From the NCBI RefSeq assembly GCF_019711655.1, contig NZ_JAIGNU010000002.1, positions 124,001-188,000 of the forward strand: a stretch of 64,000 bases of DNA. Direction: 5' to 3'. Origin of the DNA: Qipengyuania mesophila. Lineage in GTDB: Bacteria; Pseudomonadota; Alphaproteobacteria; Sphingomonadales; Sphingomonadaceae. A program made the position numbers and the translations under genes. Below are positions 45,287 through 54,688 of this stretch, one piece after another (position 1 is the stretch's first letter; each line of letters starts with the position of its first letter). The notes under the pieces are model-generated. The model ran no database searches. It saw only the letters and a program-made list of their open reading frames with translations, and had not been told where the DNA came from.

Positions 45287-45624
45287 GTGCGGTTTCGGCG
45301 GTTTATGCAGTGCTACTGGGAGGGACGATGATGAACGGCACGGAACCCGTTGAGCGCGCCATCGACATGGAGATTTCGCGCGAGGGTGAAACGATCGAGG
45401 TCGTCCTTAGGGGAAACTCACCTCGCGACCAGCGGGTCCAGTACGAGCTCGAACTGACTGGCGCCTCGACCAGCCGCCACAAGGGCAGCACCATGTTGCG
45501 GGCCAATGATGCTTCTGTGCTGTCGACGATGCGAATGAGCGCTGCACCCAGTTGGTGTGTCACTGCGCGAGTCACCGAGCAGGACGGCACGACCTACGAG
45601 TTTCTGGAAGGCACCTGCGCTTGA
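45283..45624 (+). CDS. csgH: CsgH-like curli chaperone (113 aa)
   Basis: Small beta-sandwich protein of the CsgC/CsgH type, a periplasmic inhibitor of premature curlin fibre formation. It has an N-terminal hydrophobic segment, alternating beta strands (IDMEISREGETIEVVLRGNS, QRVQYELELTGAS) and a CsgH-like end with two cysteines (SWCVTARVTEQDGTTYEFLE then TCA). The GTG start overlaps the stop of the gene before it. The identification rests on fold-like pattern and operon position. Confidence 0.7.
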   Translation: MSAVSAVYAVLLGGTMMNGTEPVERAIDMEISREGETIEVVLRGNSPRDQRVQYELELTGASTSRHKGSTMLRANDASVLSTMRMSAAPSWCVTARVTEQDGTTYEFLEGTCA

Positions 45625-46388
45625 TCGCCTGAAGGTAATTCGATCAGGAATTCGTCATACACCGGGTCATAACGAATGGGGATGCCCATCGCCGCAAGTA
45701 CATCGACGGCAACGTACTCGGATGCTGCGGAAGATTGCGAAAGGCGCTCGAATTCCGCTGCTTCGAACCGGTCGGAAACCAAGTTGAGCAGTGACCCCAA
45801 GCGCACGCTAAGGATCTGGGATTCATCAGAGAACTCCAACTTTCCAGCGGAGCTGCCGGAAACAATGGCCTGTAGCGTCTTAGGTTTGTGGGTTCGTTCG
45901 ACATCGGTCCACGACGTGGTGTCGGATTTGGGCAGCGACACGAAGTCATCCTCGGCTGGAAATGAGACAACCTCATCCGCGGCGATGCTGACTGCAGGGT
46001 AAGAATTGCGTTTGCCTCGTGTGATCGGCTCCGGCGCCTGCTGCGGCTGGTGTCGAGTGACTACCGACAATGCCGAATTCACGGCACGGCCAGTCTCTTG
46101 GAAATCCCCTACGGACCCAAGGGAACCATCGGCTGCTTTGGGCAGGACGACGCGCGAAACGAAGCCGACCTGGCCCAACGAATATTGTGCGGCGGGCTGT
46201 CCGACTAACAAGCAGATCAACAGGCATGGGGCGAGACCGGGATACGATCTACCGGTACGGTTCTGCGGTGGAAAGCGCCTAAAGGCAGGACAATCGGGAA
46301 ACGTTGCCGCGAGCGCCTCAGCATTCCCGGCCAGCGCCTGGGAATGCAAGCTCGCTTGCCATTCGAATTGGCGAAATGTCCCGTACAT
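45594..46388 (-). CDS. hypothetical protein (264 aa)
   Basis: Not recognised. A hydrophobic stretch (SYPGLAPCLLICLLVGQPAA, about 48-67) suggests a signal or membrane segment preceded by a long, possibly non-coding N-terminal part, so translation may start later. The C-terminal 90 residues (SVRLGSLLNLVSDRFEAAEF to YDPVYDEFLIELP) look like a folded domain. GGGGAGGGGG stands before ATG 46388. Its 3' end overlaps the convergent csgH gene by about 31 bases. Confidence 0.6.
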   Translation of the reverse strand: MYGTFRQFEWQASLHSQALAGNAEALAATFPDCPAFRRFPPQNRTGRSYPGLAPCLLICLLVGQPAAQYSLGQVGFVSRVVLPKAADGSLGSVGDFQETGRAVNSALSVVTRHQPQQAPEPITRGKRNSYPAVSIAADEVVSFPAEDDFVSLPKSDTTSWTDVERTHKPKTLQAIVSGSSAGKLEFSDESQILSVRLGSLLNLVSDRFEAAEFERLSQSSAASEYVAVDVLAAMGIPIRYDPVYDEFLIELPSGDQAQVPSRNS

Positions 46389-46427
46389 GCCCCCTCCCCG
46401 TCAGGAGCCTAGCACGGCACCCAGCAA

Positions 46428-47123
46428 TCAAGAAGCGAGCTGTACGCTGGCAATGGAAATCTCGATGAGATGCTCCTCTATACCGGCTGCTTCGGCAATG
46501 GATTTTCGTCCTCTGGCTATCGCCTCGGCCAATGAAGGCTTGCTGTCGCCAGAAGATCCTTCGAGGGGTGAGGCCATACCCGCTGCCGCCCCATATGCGA
46601 GTTCCACCTCAGCAACGCGCAATGCGCCGCACAGTCCCCTGAAATGGTGCTGTGATGGTAGAATCTTCCCAGTTTCCCACTTCCATATGGTCGGTTTGCT
46701 CACGCCAATCGCTCTTGCCAGGCCAACCATCGACAGACCGGCTTCTTGACGGAGTCGCTTGATACGCGGTCCGATCGGCTCGAGTTCGCGTGCATTGGGT
46801 CCGTCACTGCGAAGTGCCGAATTGACCAGGTCGACCCGGCGAAGCGGTTTCTCGAAATGGCATCCGACAAACTGTCCCGAGGACCAAACAACTTTGGCAC
46901 GCCGTAAATCGACGTCAGGTATAACCACTGTAATAGGCTCTAATTCATGAAAACTAAAGCTTGTCTCAAGCAACATTCCGGTGCGTGAAATATTTAAAAT
47001 TCGCGCATTACCTTGGACGGATCCCTGACGAACGCCGGCCAAAACATTGAGGCTGAGACGCGGCTCTCCCCGCCTGGGTTCGGAAGTCTCGGCGATTTGC
47101 CCTAGAATCGCGCCTGCGCTCAT
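46428..47123 (-). CDS. PilZ-XRE fusion regulator (231 aa)
   Basis: An N-terminal PilZ-like domain (about 18-95) with the c-di-GMP signatures RRGEPR and NISRTG (RxxxR and D/NxSxxG type) is followed by an XRE helix-turn-helix (about 115-170: IKRLRQEAGLSMVGLARAIG, SKPTIWKWETG). Joined in one chain, this suggests a transcription factor controlled by cyclic di-GMP, the messenger that governs curli in enterobacteria. Start taken at ATG 47123; a TTG at 47159 is possible. It lies just downstream of the curli cluster. Confidence 0.8.
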   Translation of the reverse strand: MSAGAILGQIAETSEPRRGEPRLSLNVLAGVRQGSVQGNARILNISRTGMLLETSFSFHELEPITVVIPDVDLRRAKVVWSSGQFVGCHFEKPLRRVDLVNSALRSDGPNARELEPIGPRIKRLRQEAGLSMVGLARAIGVSKPTIWKWETGKILPSQHHFRGLCGALRVAEVELAYGAAAGMASPLEGSSGDSKPSLAEAIARGRKSIAEAAGIEEHLIEISIASVQLAS

Positions 47124-47511
47124 GAATTTCAGTCTGGCAAAGAGCTGATGTGCTGGCAACCACTCTATTACTTCATGAATTGAGTAACGCTGTGCCTGAA
47201 TTTTCGGAGTCAGCCAGTCTTTTCATCTCGACTATGCTCTTGGCCCCTTCCGAAAAGATCATTCAAATTGTCCGCTTTCAGGCCAGCTCAAACATGAGCG
47301 GTATATCCGACTTAGGGCGCAAAGCGGCCGTATGCTTCGGTCCCGAAACAATCCACAACACCCGCCCCACTGCCGCACTTACCCCACCCCCCATCTCGCA
47401 CCCGCAAAAAACAACAAGCCAAACCGGACATTTGTCGCTATAGGCGCGGCACCCCCGTGCGCCCCGAGCCGTGCCCCCCGCATCGCCGCGCCGGACAAGA
47501 TACGAGATTCC
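47124..47511. other. 388-bp divergent intergenic region
   Basis: Lies between the divergent PilZ-XRE and helicase genes and must hold both promoters. AT-rich near 47150-47290; I see no gene, repeat or strong hairpin. Confidence 0.5.
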
Positions 47512-49305
47512 ATGGCTTTCGATACCCTCCCGCCGATCCTCGGCGAAGCATTGGCCGCACGCGATTACGATGCGCTCACCCCCGTCCAGCAGGCGGTCAC
47601 CGCGCCCGATGCCAAGGGCCGCGACCTGATCGTCTCGGCGCAGACCGGCAGCGGCAAGACCGTCGCCTTCGGACTCGCGCTGGCCGACCAGCTGCTCGCC
47701 GACCTCGGCGCCGCGCCGCTGGTCGAGCGCCCGCTCGCGCTGGTCATCGCCCCCACGCGCGAACTCGCGCTGCAGGTCAGCCGCGAGCTCGGCTGGCTCT
47801 ATGCCGGCGCGCATATCCGCATCGCCACCTGCGTCGGCGGGATGGACGCGAGCAAGGAACGCCGCAATCTGCGCGGCGGCCCGGCGATCGTCGTCGGCAC
47901 CCCCGGGCGCCTGCGCGATCACCTCGAACGCGGCGCGCTCGACCTCTCCGACCTCACCGCGGTGGTGCTCGACGAGGCCGACGAGATGCTCGACATGGGC
48001 TTCCGCGAGGACCTCGAGGAAATCCTCGACGCCACGCCCGAAACGCGCCGCACGCTGCTGTTCTCGGCCACCATGCCGCGCCCGATCGAGCGGCTGGCCG
48101 AACGCTACCAGCGCAATGCGCTGCGCCTCAGCCTCGTCGGCGAGACGCGTGGCCATGGCGACATCGCCTACCAGGCGATCACCGTCAGCCCCTCGGAAAT
48201 CGAGAATGCGGTGGTCAACATGCTGCGCTTCCACGAGGCCGAGACCGCGATCTGCTTCTGCGCCACGCGCGAGAGCGTGCGGCGGCTGCACACCACGCTG
48301 CAGAACCGCGGCTTCGGCGTCGTCGCGCTGTCGGGCGAGCATTCGCAGAGCGAGCGCAACACCGCGCTGCAGGCGCTGCGTGATCGCCGCGCGCGCGTCT
48401 GCGTCGCCACCGACGTCGCCGCGCGCGGGATCGACCTGCCGACGCTGAGCCTCGTCATCCATGTCGAGATCCCGCGCGATGCCGAAACGCTGCAGCACCG
48501 TTCGGGCCGCACCGGGCGCGCGGGCAAGAAGGGCACCGCCGCGCTGGTCGTCCCCTACAACCGCCGCCGCCGCGTCGAGGGCATGCTGCGCGGCGCGCGG
48601 ATCGAGGCCGAATGGCTCGATGCGCCGACCCCCGAGATGATCCGCGCCAAGGATCGCACGCGGCTGATCGAGAAGCTGACCGAGCCGCGCGAGATCGAGG
48701 ATTACGACCGCGAGCTCGCCGCCGACATCATGGCGCGGATGACGCCCGAGGACATCGCCGCGGCGCTGGTCCAGGCCTGCCGCGCCGAAATGCCCGAGCC
48801 CGAGGAACTGCTCGCCAACACGCCCGAGGCGCGCGAGCAGGCCAAGGCCGAGCGCCACCGTCCCGGCTTCGACGACGTGGTGTGGTACAAGATGGACATC
48901 GGCCGCCGCCAGAATGCCGAACCGCGCTGGCTGCTGCCGCTGATCTGCCGCCGCGGGCACATCACCCGCAACGAGATCGGCGCGATCCGCATCGGCCAGC
49001 ACGAGAGCTGGTTCCAGGTGCCGCGCGCGGTCGCCGCCAAGTTCGCCGATGCCGTGGCGCGCACCGCCAGCCCCGAGGACGAGCAGGACGCGATCGCCAT
49101 CATCGAGGCGCCCGAGGGCCCGCGCATGGAGGCGCGCGAGAACCGCAAGCAGGGCGGCCCGCGCGTGCACGCACGCCCGATGGGCAAGGGCCCGGGTGGC
49201 GGGTTCAAGGGCAAGGGCCCGGGCAAGCGTCCCGGCGGCGACAAGCCGTTCAAGGGCAAGAAGTTCGCCGGCAAGCGCAAGCCCGGCGGGAAACCGCGCG
49301 ACTGA
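47512..49305 (+). CDS. DEAD-box ATP-dependent RNA helicase (597 aa)
   Basis: The two RecA domains show Q motif LTPVQQAVTAPDAKGRDL, Walker A SAQTGSGKT near 41, PTREL, VGTPGRLRDHL, DEAD motif VLDEADEMLDMG, SAT, and the domain-2 motifs VATDVAARGIDLPTL and HRSGRTGRAG. A C-terminal DbpA-type RNA-binding module (RNEIGAIRIGQHESWFQVPR near 487-506) and a Gly/Lys/Pro-rich tail follow. Likely acts in ribosome assembly or cold adaptation like CsdA/DbpA. ATG 47512 begins the conserved part; the frame is open 60 codons earlier. Confidence 0.95.
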   Translation: MAFDTLPPILGEALAARDYDALTPVQQAVTAPDAKGRDLIVSAQTGSGKTVAFGLALADQLLADLGAAPLVERPLALVIAPTRELALQVSRELGWLYAGAHIRIATCVGGMDASKERRNLRGGPAIVVGTPGRLRDHLERGALDLSDLTAVVLDEADEMLDMGFREDLEEILDATPETRRTLLFSATMPRPIERLAERYQRNALRLSLVGETRGHGDIAYQAITVSPSEIENAVVNMLRFHEAETAICFCATRESVRRLHTTLQNRGFGVVALSGEHSQSERNTALQALRDRRARVCVATDVAARGIDLPTLSLVIHVEIPRDAETLQHRSGRTGRAGKKGTAALVVPYNRRRRVEGMLRGARIEAEWLDAPTPEMIRAKDRTRLIEKLTEPREIEDYDRELAADIMARMTPEDIAAALVQACRAEMPEPEELLANTPEAREQAKAERHRPGFDDVVWYKMDIGRRQNAEPRWLLPLICRRGHITRNEIGAIRIGQHESWFQVPRAVAAKFADAVARTASPEDEQDAIAIIEAPEGPRMEARENRKQGGPRVHARPMGKGPGGGFKGKGPGKRPGGDKPFKGKKFAGKRKPGGKPRD

Positions 49306-49369
49306 CACCAACCGCTTGGGTTTCCCCGCCAAAGCTTGCTAAGACGTGAGCCGAGAGGGGAAACCGGGC

Positions 49370-51079
49370 ATGGCGAACGAAGCGGGCGCGCAGCGCGCGA
49401 AGTACTGGCTGCTTGTAGCGGGACTGCTGCTGGCACTGGCGGGCGGCTGGCTGGCGCAGAGCGTGCGGACCACGGGCGGGACGGCGGTCACCGACGTGCG
49501 CTTCACCGGCGCGGGCGGCCAGCGGATGAGCGCGCTGCTCTACGTCCCCGCAGGCGCGTCGCCCGAGAGCAAGGCGCCGGGCATCCTCGCGGTTCACGGC
49601 TACATCAATTCGCGCGAGACGCAGGACGGCTTCGCGATCGAGTTCGCGCGGCGCGGCTATGTCGTGCTCGCGCTCGACCAGACGGGGCACGGCTATAGCG
49701 ACGGACCGGCATTCGCGCATGGCTTCGGGGGGCCCGACGGCCTCGCCTACCTGCGTTCGCTGCCGATGGTCGACACCGACAACATCGGGCTCGAGGGGCA
49801 TTCGATGGGCGGCTGGACCGTCCTCGCCGCGGCCGCCGCCATGCCCGATGCCTACAGATCGGTGGTGCTCGAAGGCTCCTCCACCGGCGCGCCCTTCGCG
49901 CAGGAAGGCTCGCCCCAATGGCCGCGCAACCTCGGGCTGGTGTTCAGCACGCATGACGAATTCTCCGCGCTGATGTGGGGCACGCCCCGCGCGCTCGATG
50001 TGGCCAAGAGCGAGAAACTGCAGGCGGTCTTCGGCACCGAGGGGCCGGTGGTCGCTGGGCAAACCTATGGCGACATCGCCGCGGGCACCGCTCGGCGCCT
50101 CTATCAGCCCGTGACCACCCATCCGGGCGACCATTTCTCGCATGCCGCGATCGGCGATGCGACCGACTGGTTCGCGCGCACGCTCGAGGGCGGCAAGCCG
50201 CTTCCCGCGACCGACCAGACCTGGCTGTGGAAGGAGATCGGGACCGGGATCGGCCTCGTCGGCTTCGTCTTGGTGCTGCTCGGCGCCTTCGACCTGCTGC
50301 TGCGCCTGCCGGGCTTCGCCGCGCTGCGCGGCGTGCCCACCGCCGCCCGCGAGACGCGCGACAAGCGCTGGTGGCGCGATTTCGCGCTCGCCACGCTGGT
50401 CCCCGCGCTGCTGTTCTTCCCCGTGTTCGGAGCAGTCTACCTGCTCGTCCCCGTCTCGGCAGCGCTGCCGCAGCAGGTGACGACACAGGTGACCGCCTGG
50501 GCGCTGCTGGTCGCGGCGATCGGGCTGGCCATCGCCCGCTTCACCGAACCCAAACTGCCCGACACACGTCCCCACTGGCTGCGCACGGCTCTGCTGGCGA
50601 TCGCGAGCGTTGCGGCAGGTTACGCCGCGCTGTGGCTGGCCGATGCGCTGTTCCTCACCGACTTCCGCCTGTGGGTGGTGGCGATCAAGCTGCCCGCAAT
50701 GCATCACTGGACGAGCGTGGCAATCTACCTCGTTCCGCTGACGCTCGCCATGCTCGCGATCATGCGCACGCTGGCGGGGCTGACGGTGGCGCAGGACGGG
50801 ACGGGCAAGCGGATGCTGGCCGCCGTCGCCGCGCTCGCCGCGGGCATGGCGGCGATGCTCGCTGCGATCTACGGCATCTTCTTCGTCAGCGGGACGCTGG
50901 TCACAGCCTTCGACCCGCTGAGCACCGTGATCGCGATCCAGTTCGTGCCCGTGCTGGCGGCGCTGGCGGTGATCGGCACCTTCGTCTGGCGGCGGACGGG
51001 CAGCTATCGCCCGGCGGGGCTGATGGCAGGGCTGCTGGTGACGCTCTACGTCGTGGCGGGCACCGCGACGCAGGCCTGA
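49370..51079 (+). CDS. alpha/beta hydrolase fused to a multi-pass membrane domain (569 aa)
   Basis: Signal-anchor segment (about 11-31), then a serine hydrolase domain with VHGYINSRETQDGFAIEFAR, DQTGHGYSDG and nucleophile motif LEGHSMGGWT near 142-151, and a histidine in HPGDHFSHAAIGDATDWFAR near 245-265. From about 280 the protein becomes membranous with about eight hydrophobic segments. Such a C-terminal membrane domain is unusual. Function unknown. ATG 49370 follows GAGAGGGG; the gene stands alone, 64 bp after the helicase. Confidence 0.8.
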   Translation: MANEAGAQRAKYWLLVAGLLLALAGGWLAQSVRTTGGTAVTDVRFTGAGGQRMSALLYVPAGASPESKAPGILAVHGYINSRETQDGFAIEFARRGYVVLALDQTGHGYSDGPAFAHGFGGPDGLAYLRSLPMVDTDNIGLEGHSMGGWTVLAAAAAMPDAYRSVVLEGSSTGAPFAQEGSPQWPRNLGLVFSTHDEFSALMWGTPRALDVAKSEKLQAVFGTEGPVVAGQTYGDIAAGTARRLYQPVTTHPGDHFSHAAIGDATDWFARTLEGGKPLPATDQTWLWKEIGTGIGLVGFVLVLLGAFDLLLRLPGFAALRGVPTAARETRDKRWWRDFALATLVPALLFFPVFGAVYLLVPVSAALPQQVTTQVTAWALLVAAIGLAIARFTEPKLPDTRPHWLRTALLAIASVAAGYAALWLADALFLTDFRLWVVAIKLPAMHHWTSVAIYLVPLTLAMLAIMRTLAGLTVAQDGTGKRMLAAVAALAAGMAAMLAAIYGIFFVSGTLVTAFDPLSTVIAIQFVPVLAALAVIGTFVWRRTGSYRPAGLMAGLLVTLYVVAGTATQA

Positions 51080-51094
51080 GTGCCGCCCCGGCCG

Positions 51095-51910
51095 CTAATG
51101 CGTCATCAGCAGCGGCAGGCGCACCTTGTCGAGCATGGCGCGCGTAACACCGCCGAAGATCCGCTCGGCGAGCCGCGTGCGACCATAGGCCCCCATCACC
51201 ACCAGACCGCATTGGCGCTGTTCCGCGGCCTCGACGAGCGCGCCCGCGACGCCTTGCTTGCCCGGATCGGGGAGTTCGACCACGTCGCAGGCGATCCCAT
51301 GCCGCGTGAGATAGTCCGCGCCGCCTAGCGGGGGCAGTTCGCTGTCGCCGGCCCTTTCCTCTGCCACGCTGGCAAGAAAGACGCCTTCCGCCCGCGCGAG
51401 GAAGGGGAGCGCGGCGCGCAGCGCATGGCTGGCCTCGGCCGATCCATCCCACGCGACCAGCGCGGGCGCCGCGACGTCGAACCGCTTGCTGTCTTCTGGC
51501 AGGACCAGCACGGGGCAGCGCGCCGAGATCGCGAGTTCGCCGGCGGTCCACGAGGGCGCGCGACCAAGGTCGACGGGCTCGCGCGCGCCGAGTACGATCA
51601 AATCCATCAGCGAGGAGTGCTGGAGCAGGCCGAGCGCGGCGGGTCCGATCGCCTCGTGCCAGTCCCACGGCACGTCCTCGTTCGCCATGTCCGCCGCAAC
51701 CTTGGCGCGCATCTCTTCCGCCTGCTCCTTCCATATCGGCGCCATCGCGGCGAAGGCGGCGCCCTGCAGGTCGGTCATCGTCCCGACCGAATAGGGGAAG
51801 GTATGGAGAATCGTCAGGTGGCCGTCGAAGGCACGGGCGAGATCGAGCGCGACGTCGAGCCGCCTGTCGAACGAACCGTCGTCATGGGCGTGGAGGAGTA
51901 TCGAGCGCAT
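51095..51910 (-). CDS. tandem universal stress protein (271 aa)
   Basis: Two UspA-like halves: the first begins MRSILLHAHDDGSFDRRLDV, the second ends with the ATP-binding pattern LVVMGAYGRTRLAERIFGG followed by VTRAMLDKVRLPLLMTH. A likely partner of stress or low-oxygen responses. The ATG at 51910 is preceded by AAGGAGAG; the frame runs on to 52069 without support. It is convergent with the hydrolase gene, with a 15-bp gap. Confidence 0.88.
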   Translation of the reverse strand: MRSILLHAHDDGSFDRRLDVALDLARAFDGHLTILHTFPYSVGTMTDLQGAAFAAMAPIWKEQAEEMRAKVAADMANEDVPWDWHEAIGPAALGLLQHSSLMDLIVLGAREPVDLGRAPSWTAGELAISARCPVLVLPEDSKRFDVAAPALVAWDGSAEASHALRAALPFLARAEGVFLASVAEERAGDSELPPLGGADYLTRHGIACDVVELPDPGKQGVAGALVEAAEQRQCGLVVMGAYGRTRLAERIFGGVTRAMLDKVRLPLLMTH

Positions 51911-52114
51911 GGGGTCTCTCCTTGTGGGCAGACCGCCGAGGCACGCGCGGCCTTGCTTCGGATGAGAAGCTAACGCGAGTGCGCAGCGCGGGTCATTGAT
52001 CTGCATCAATTTGCGGCCATTCTCCGTCGCCGGCCCGCGCACCCGGAGGGCGCGGGCCTTTGCAAGCATGGGCGCAGCCGGTTAGGGTCGCCCTGCCCTC
52101 AACCGGAGATTTCC

Positions 52115-53785
52115 ATGTTCCTTCGCAGCCTTGCCGCATCGACGGCGCTTTTCCTCGCGACATCCGCCATCGCGCAGCAGGAGGCGGACACCAGCGGCAT
52201 CGACACCGAGCACCTGGTGGAGACCGTGCGCACCATGGCGTCGGACCAGTTCGAGGGGCGCGCGCCGGGGACGGTCGGCGAGGAGCGGACGATCGGCTAT
52301 CTGATCGGGCGCCTGCAGGGGCTCGGCCTCGAACCGGCGGGCGAGGACGGCACATGGACGCAGAAGGTCCCGCTGCTCCACACCCGGCTGGGCGAGCCGC
52401 AGACGCTCGCCTTCGCGCATGACGGCGCCACGACGGCGCTGGAATTCCCCAAGGACATCTACGTCTCGACGCTGCAGCCTTCCGACACCGCGCGGATCGA
52501 CGACGCGCCGCTCGTCTTCGTCGGCTATGGCGTCGATGCGCCCGAGCGCGGCTGGGACGATTTCAAGGGCGTCGACCTCAAGGGCAAGGTCGCGGTGTTC
52601 CTGGTCAACGATCCCGATTTCCATGCCGGCGAGGACGAGCCGGTCGCGGGCAGCTTCGGCGGGCGGACGATGACCTATTACGGGCGCTGGACCTACAAAT
52701 TCGCCGAGGCCGCGCGGCAGGGCGCGGTCGGCGCGCTGATCGTCCACGAGACCGAGGCGGCGGGCTATGGCTGGAACGTGATCGAGAGCCCCGGCGGCGA
52801 GAATTACGACGTCGTCCGCAAGGCGGAGGACGTCACCAGCCTCGCGCTGCAGGGCTGGATCTCGGGCGAGACCGCGACGGCGCTGTTCGCCGATGCGGGA
52901 TACGACCTAGCCGAGCTGAGCCAGGCCGCGCGGCGCAAGGATTTCAAGCCGATCGACCTCGACACCACCCTCTCCGCCTCCTTCCCGGTGACGCAGGAGG
53001 TGGTCGACAGCCAGAACGTGCTGGCGAAGATACCGGGCACCGCGCGACCCGACGAAACCGTGATCTATGGCGCGCACTGGGATGCCTATGGTGAGGGCAA
53101 GCCCGATGCGCAGGGCCGCATCTACCGCGCGGGCGCCAACGACGACGCGCTGGGCGTGGCCGGCCTGTTCGAGATCGCGCGCGCCTTCAAGGCTGCCCCC
53201 GCGCCCGAGCGCAGCGTGGTCTTCGCCTTCTGGACCGCCGAGGAGCGCGGGCTGCTCGGCTCCGAATATTACGCCGCCAATCCGCTCTTCCCACTCGCCA
53301 AGACGGTCGCCAATTTCGACCTCGACATCCTCCAGACCGCGGGGCTGGCGAAGGACGTGATCCTCGTCGGCAAGGGCCAGGGCACGCTCGAGGACGATCT
53401 CGCGCGCTTCGCCGCCGAACAGGGCCGCACGGTGAGCGAGGAAAGCCTGCCCGAACGCGGGCTGTTCTTCCGCGCCGACCATTTCAGCCTCGCCAAGCGC
53501 GGCGTGCCGGTGATGCTGATGATGGGCATCGCGGGCGCTTCCGACCTGGTCGAGGGCGGCAAGGAGGCCGGCCAGGCCTGGGTCGATGCCTATACCGGCG
53601 ATTGCTACCACGCCGCCTGCGACGCCTGGAACGAGGACTGGAACCTCGCGGGCGCGGCGCAGGACATCGCCCTGTTCCGCGACATGGGCGCCGAACTGGC
53701 CAACAGCGATAGGTGGCCGGGGTGGAAGGACGGTTCGGAGTTCAAGGCCGTGCGCGAGGAGAGCGCGGCGGTGCGTGGGGAGTAG
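52115..53785 (+). CDS. M28-family zinc metallopeptidase with PA domain (556 aa)
   Basis: Exported aminopeptidase-like enzyme: signal peptide cut at AIAQ, a protease-associated domain (about 100-270), and an M28 domain with zinc ligands in YGAHWDAYGEG, AGANDDALGVAGLFEIAR, WTAEERGLLGSEYYA, NFDLDIL and DHFSLAKRGVPVM. All five metal-binding positions appear present. Probably a periplasmic or outer-membrane-associated peptidase. Confidence 0.93.
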   Translation: MFLRSLAASTALFLATSAIAQQEADTSGIDTEHLVETVRTMASDQFEGRAPGTVGEERTIGYLIGRLQGLGLEPAGEDGTWTQKVPLLHTRLGEPQTLAFAHDGATTALEFPKDIYVSTLQPSDTARIDDAPLVFVGYGVDAPERGWDDFKGVDLKGKVAVFLVNDPDFHAGEDEPVAGSFGGRTMTYYGRWTYKFAEAARQGAVGALIVHETEAAGYGWNVIESPGGENYDVVRKAEDVTSLALQGWISGETATALFADAGYDLAELSQAARRKDFKPIDLDTTLSASFPVTQEVVDSQNVLAKIPGTARPDETVIYGAHWDAYGEGKPDAQGRIYRAGANDDALGVAGLFEIARAFKAAPAPERSVVFAFWTAEERGLLGSEYYAANPLFPLAKTVANFDLDILQTAGLAKDVILVGKGQGTLEDDLARFAAEQGRTVSEESLPERGLFFRADHFSLAKRGVPVMLMMGIAGASDLVEGGKEAGQAWVDAYTGDCYHAACDAWNEDWNLAGAAQDIALFRDMGAELANSDRWPGWKDGSEFKAVREESAAVRGE

Positions 53786-53824
53786 GCTGGTCTTCGAGAG
53801 ACTAGGCTTTAGCGCCCGCCAACA

Positions 53825-54688
53825 CTAAAGCGGTGCTCTCCACCGAATTAATCCGTCAGACTTCAGTTCATTATGCACGTCAAATGATTGGCGTTGCAGT
53901 CGCTTGTCTATGAAATGTCTATCACTAATCTTGTTTCCGATAGCTAGCGCTTCGGCTTGAGTGACAACAGCATCGTTAATTGCTGTAATGAGCTTTCCCG
54001 AAGGCTGATTCGCGAAGGCATCCGGCACATCACGACTTTTTGCGAGAATTAGAAGTTTGTTCGGGCCGATAGGAAGCATCACAAAACTGTGAATGTGATG
54101 CAGTCCGTCTGACAAAATGGTTGGTCGATCTGACGTCATAAGACGATGCTTATTTTCGCCTACAGACAACAGGAATATCGAAAAACGAACTAACTCCGAG
54201 ATCATCATGTCGGATGCCACGAGATCGGTGAACACCCCTAAAGCTGAATGTCGGAAAAAATCATCGGGCAACTGCTCAGGATTGAAATCCTTCGGCAATC
54301 GATTCCTCAGTTCGTTCTGCAGAAATTGGATTCTTCCTGGAGTACGATGAATGAAGGAAAGGAGCAGCTGAACGATATGTATTTTGTCATTGGGACTTGC
54401 AGCTTCACCACCTTCCAGTTTTTTGAGGGAGGCCGCGCCCTTTGAATCGATCTTTTGAAGAAAATCGGCTTCAATAGTTTGGCGATGGCGAGGGTCTTCC
54501 GGACGGGGATAGGCATATAAATTAGGTTGGAAACCGATCGCTTTCGGGGCGACGCGGCGTGCGTGAATTTCATGCTTCGGACCTCTCGGTCGTAAAAACC
54601 TCCAAAGCACTCCATCGACGGTCCAGCGAGAAAGATAGAACTCTGGGAGGTAGTGGTGGCGATTTGGCTCAGACAATGCTTTCCTCAC
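53825..54688 (-). CDS. DUF4238 protein overlapping uvrC (287 aa)
   Basis: DUF4238 family: the N-terminal HHYLPEFYLSRWTVDG is its hallmark, with a SDRP element (LMTSDRPTILSDG) near the C-terminal third. Function unknown; members are scattered and often in variable genome parts. GC content is much lower than in the neighbours, which points to transfer. The GTG start overlaps the uvrC TGA (GTGA), so a foreign gene now appears translationally coupled to uvrC. Confidence 0.8.
   Translation of the reverse strand: MRKALSEPNRHHYLPEFYLSRWTVDGVLWRFLRPRGPKHEIHARRVAPKAIGFQPNLYAYPRPEDPRHRQTIEADFLQKIDSKGAASLKKLEGGEAASPNDKIHIVQLLLSFIHRTPGRIQFLQNELRNRLPKDFNPEQLPDDFFRHSALGVFTDLVASDMMISELVRFSIFLLSVGENKHRLMTSDRPTILSDGLHHIHSFVMLPIGPNKLLILAKSRDVPDAFANQPSGKLITAINDAVVTQAEALAIGNKISDRHFIDKRLQRQSFDVHNELKSDGLIRWRAPL

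Noticed and set aside
49250..50707. A 485-codon minus-strand frame opposite the hydrolase-membrane fusion gene
   Set aside because: The plus-strand gene has start, signal anchor and catalytic motifs; the antisense frame is His/Arg/Gly-rich without motifs.
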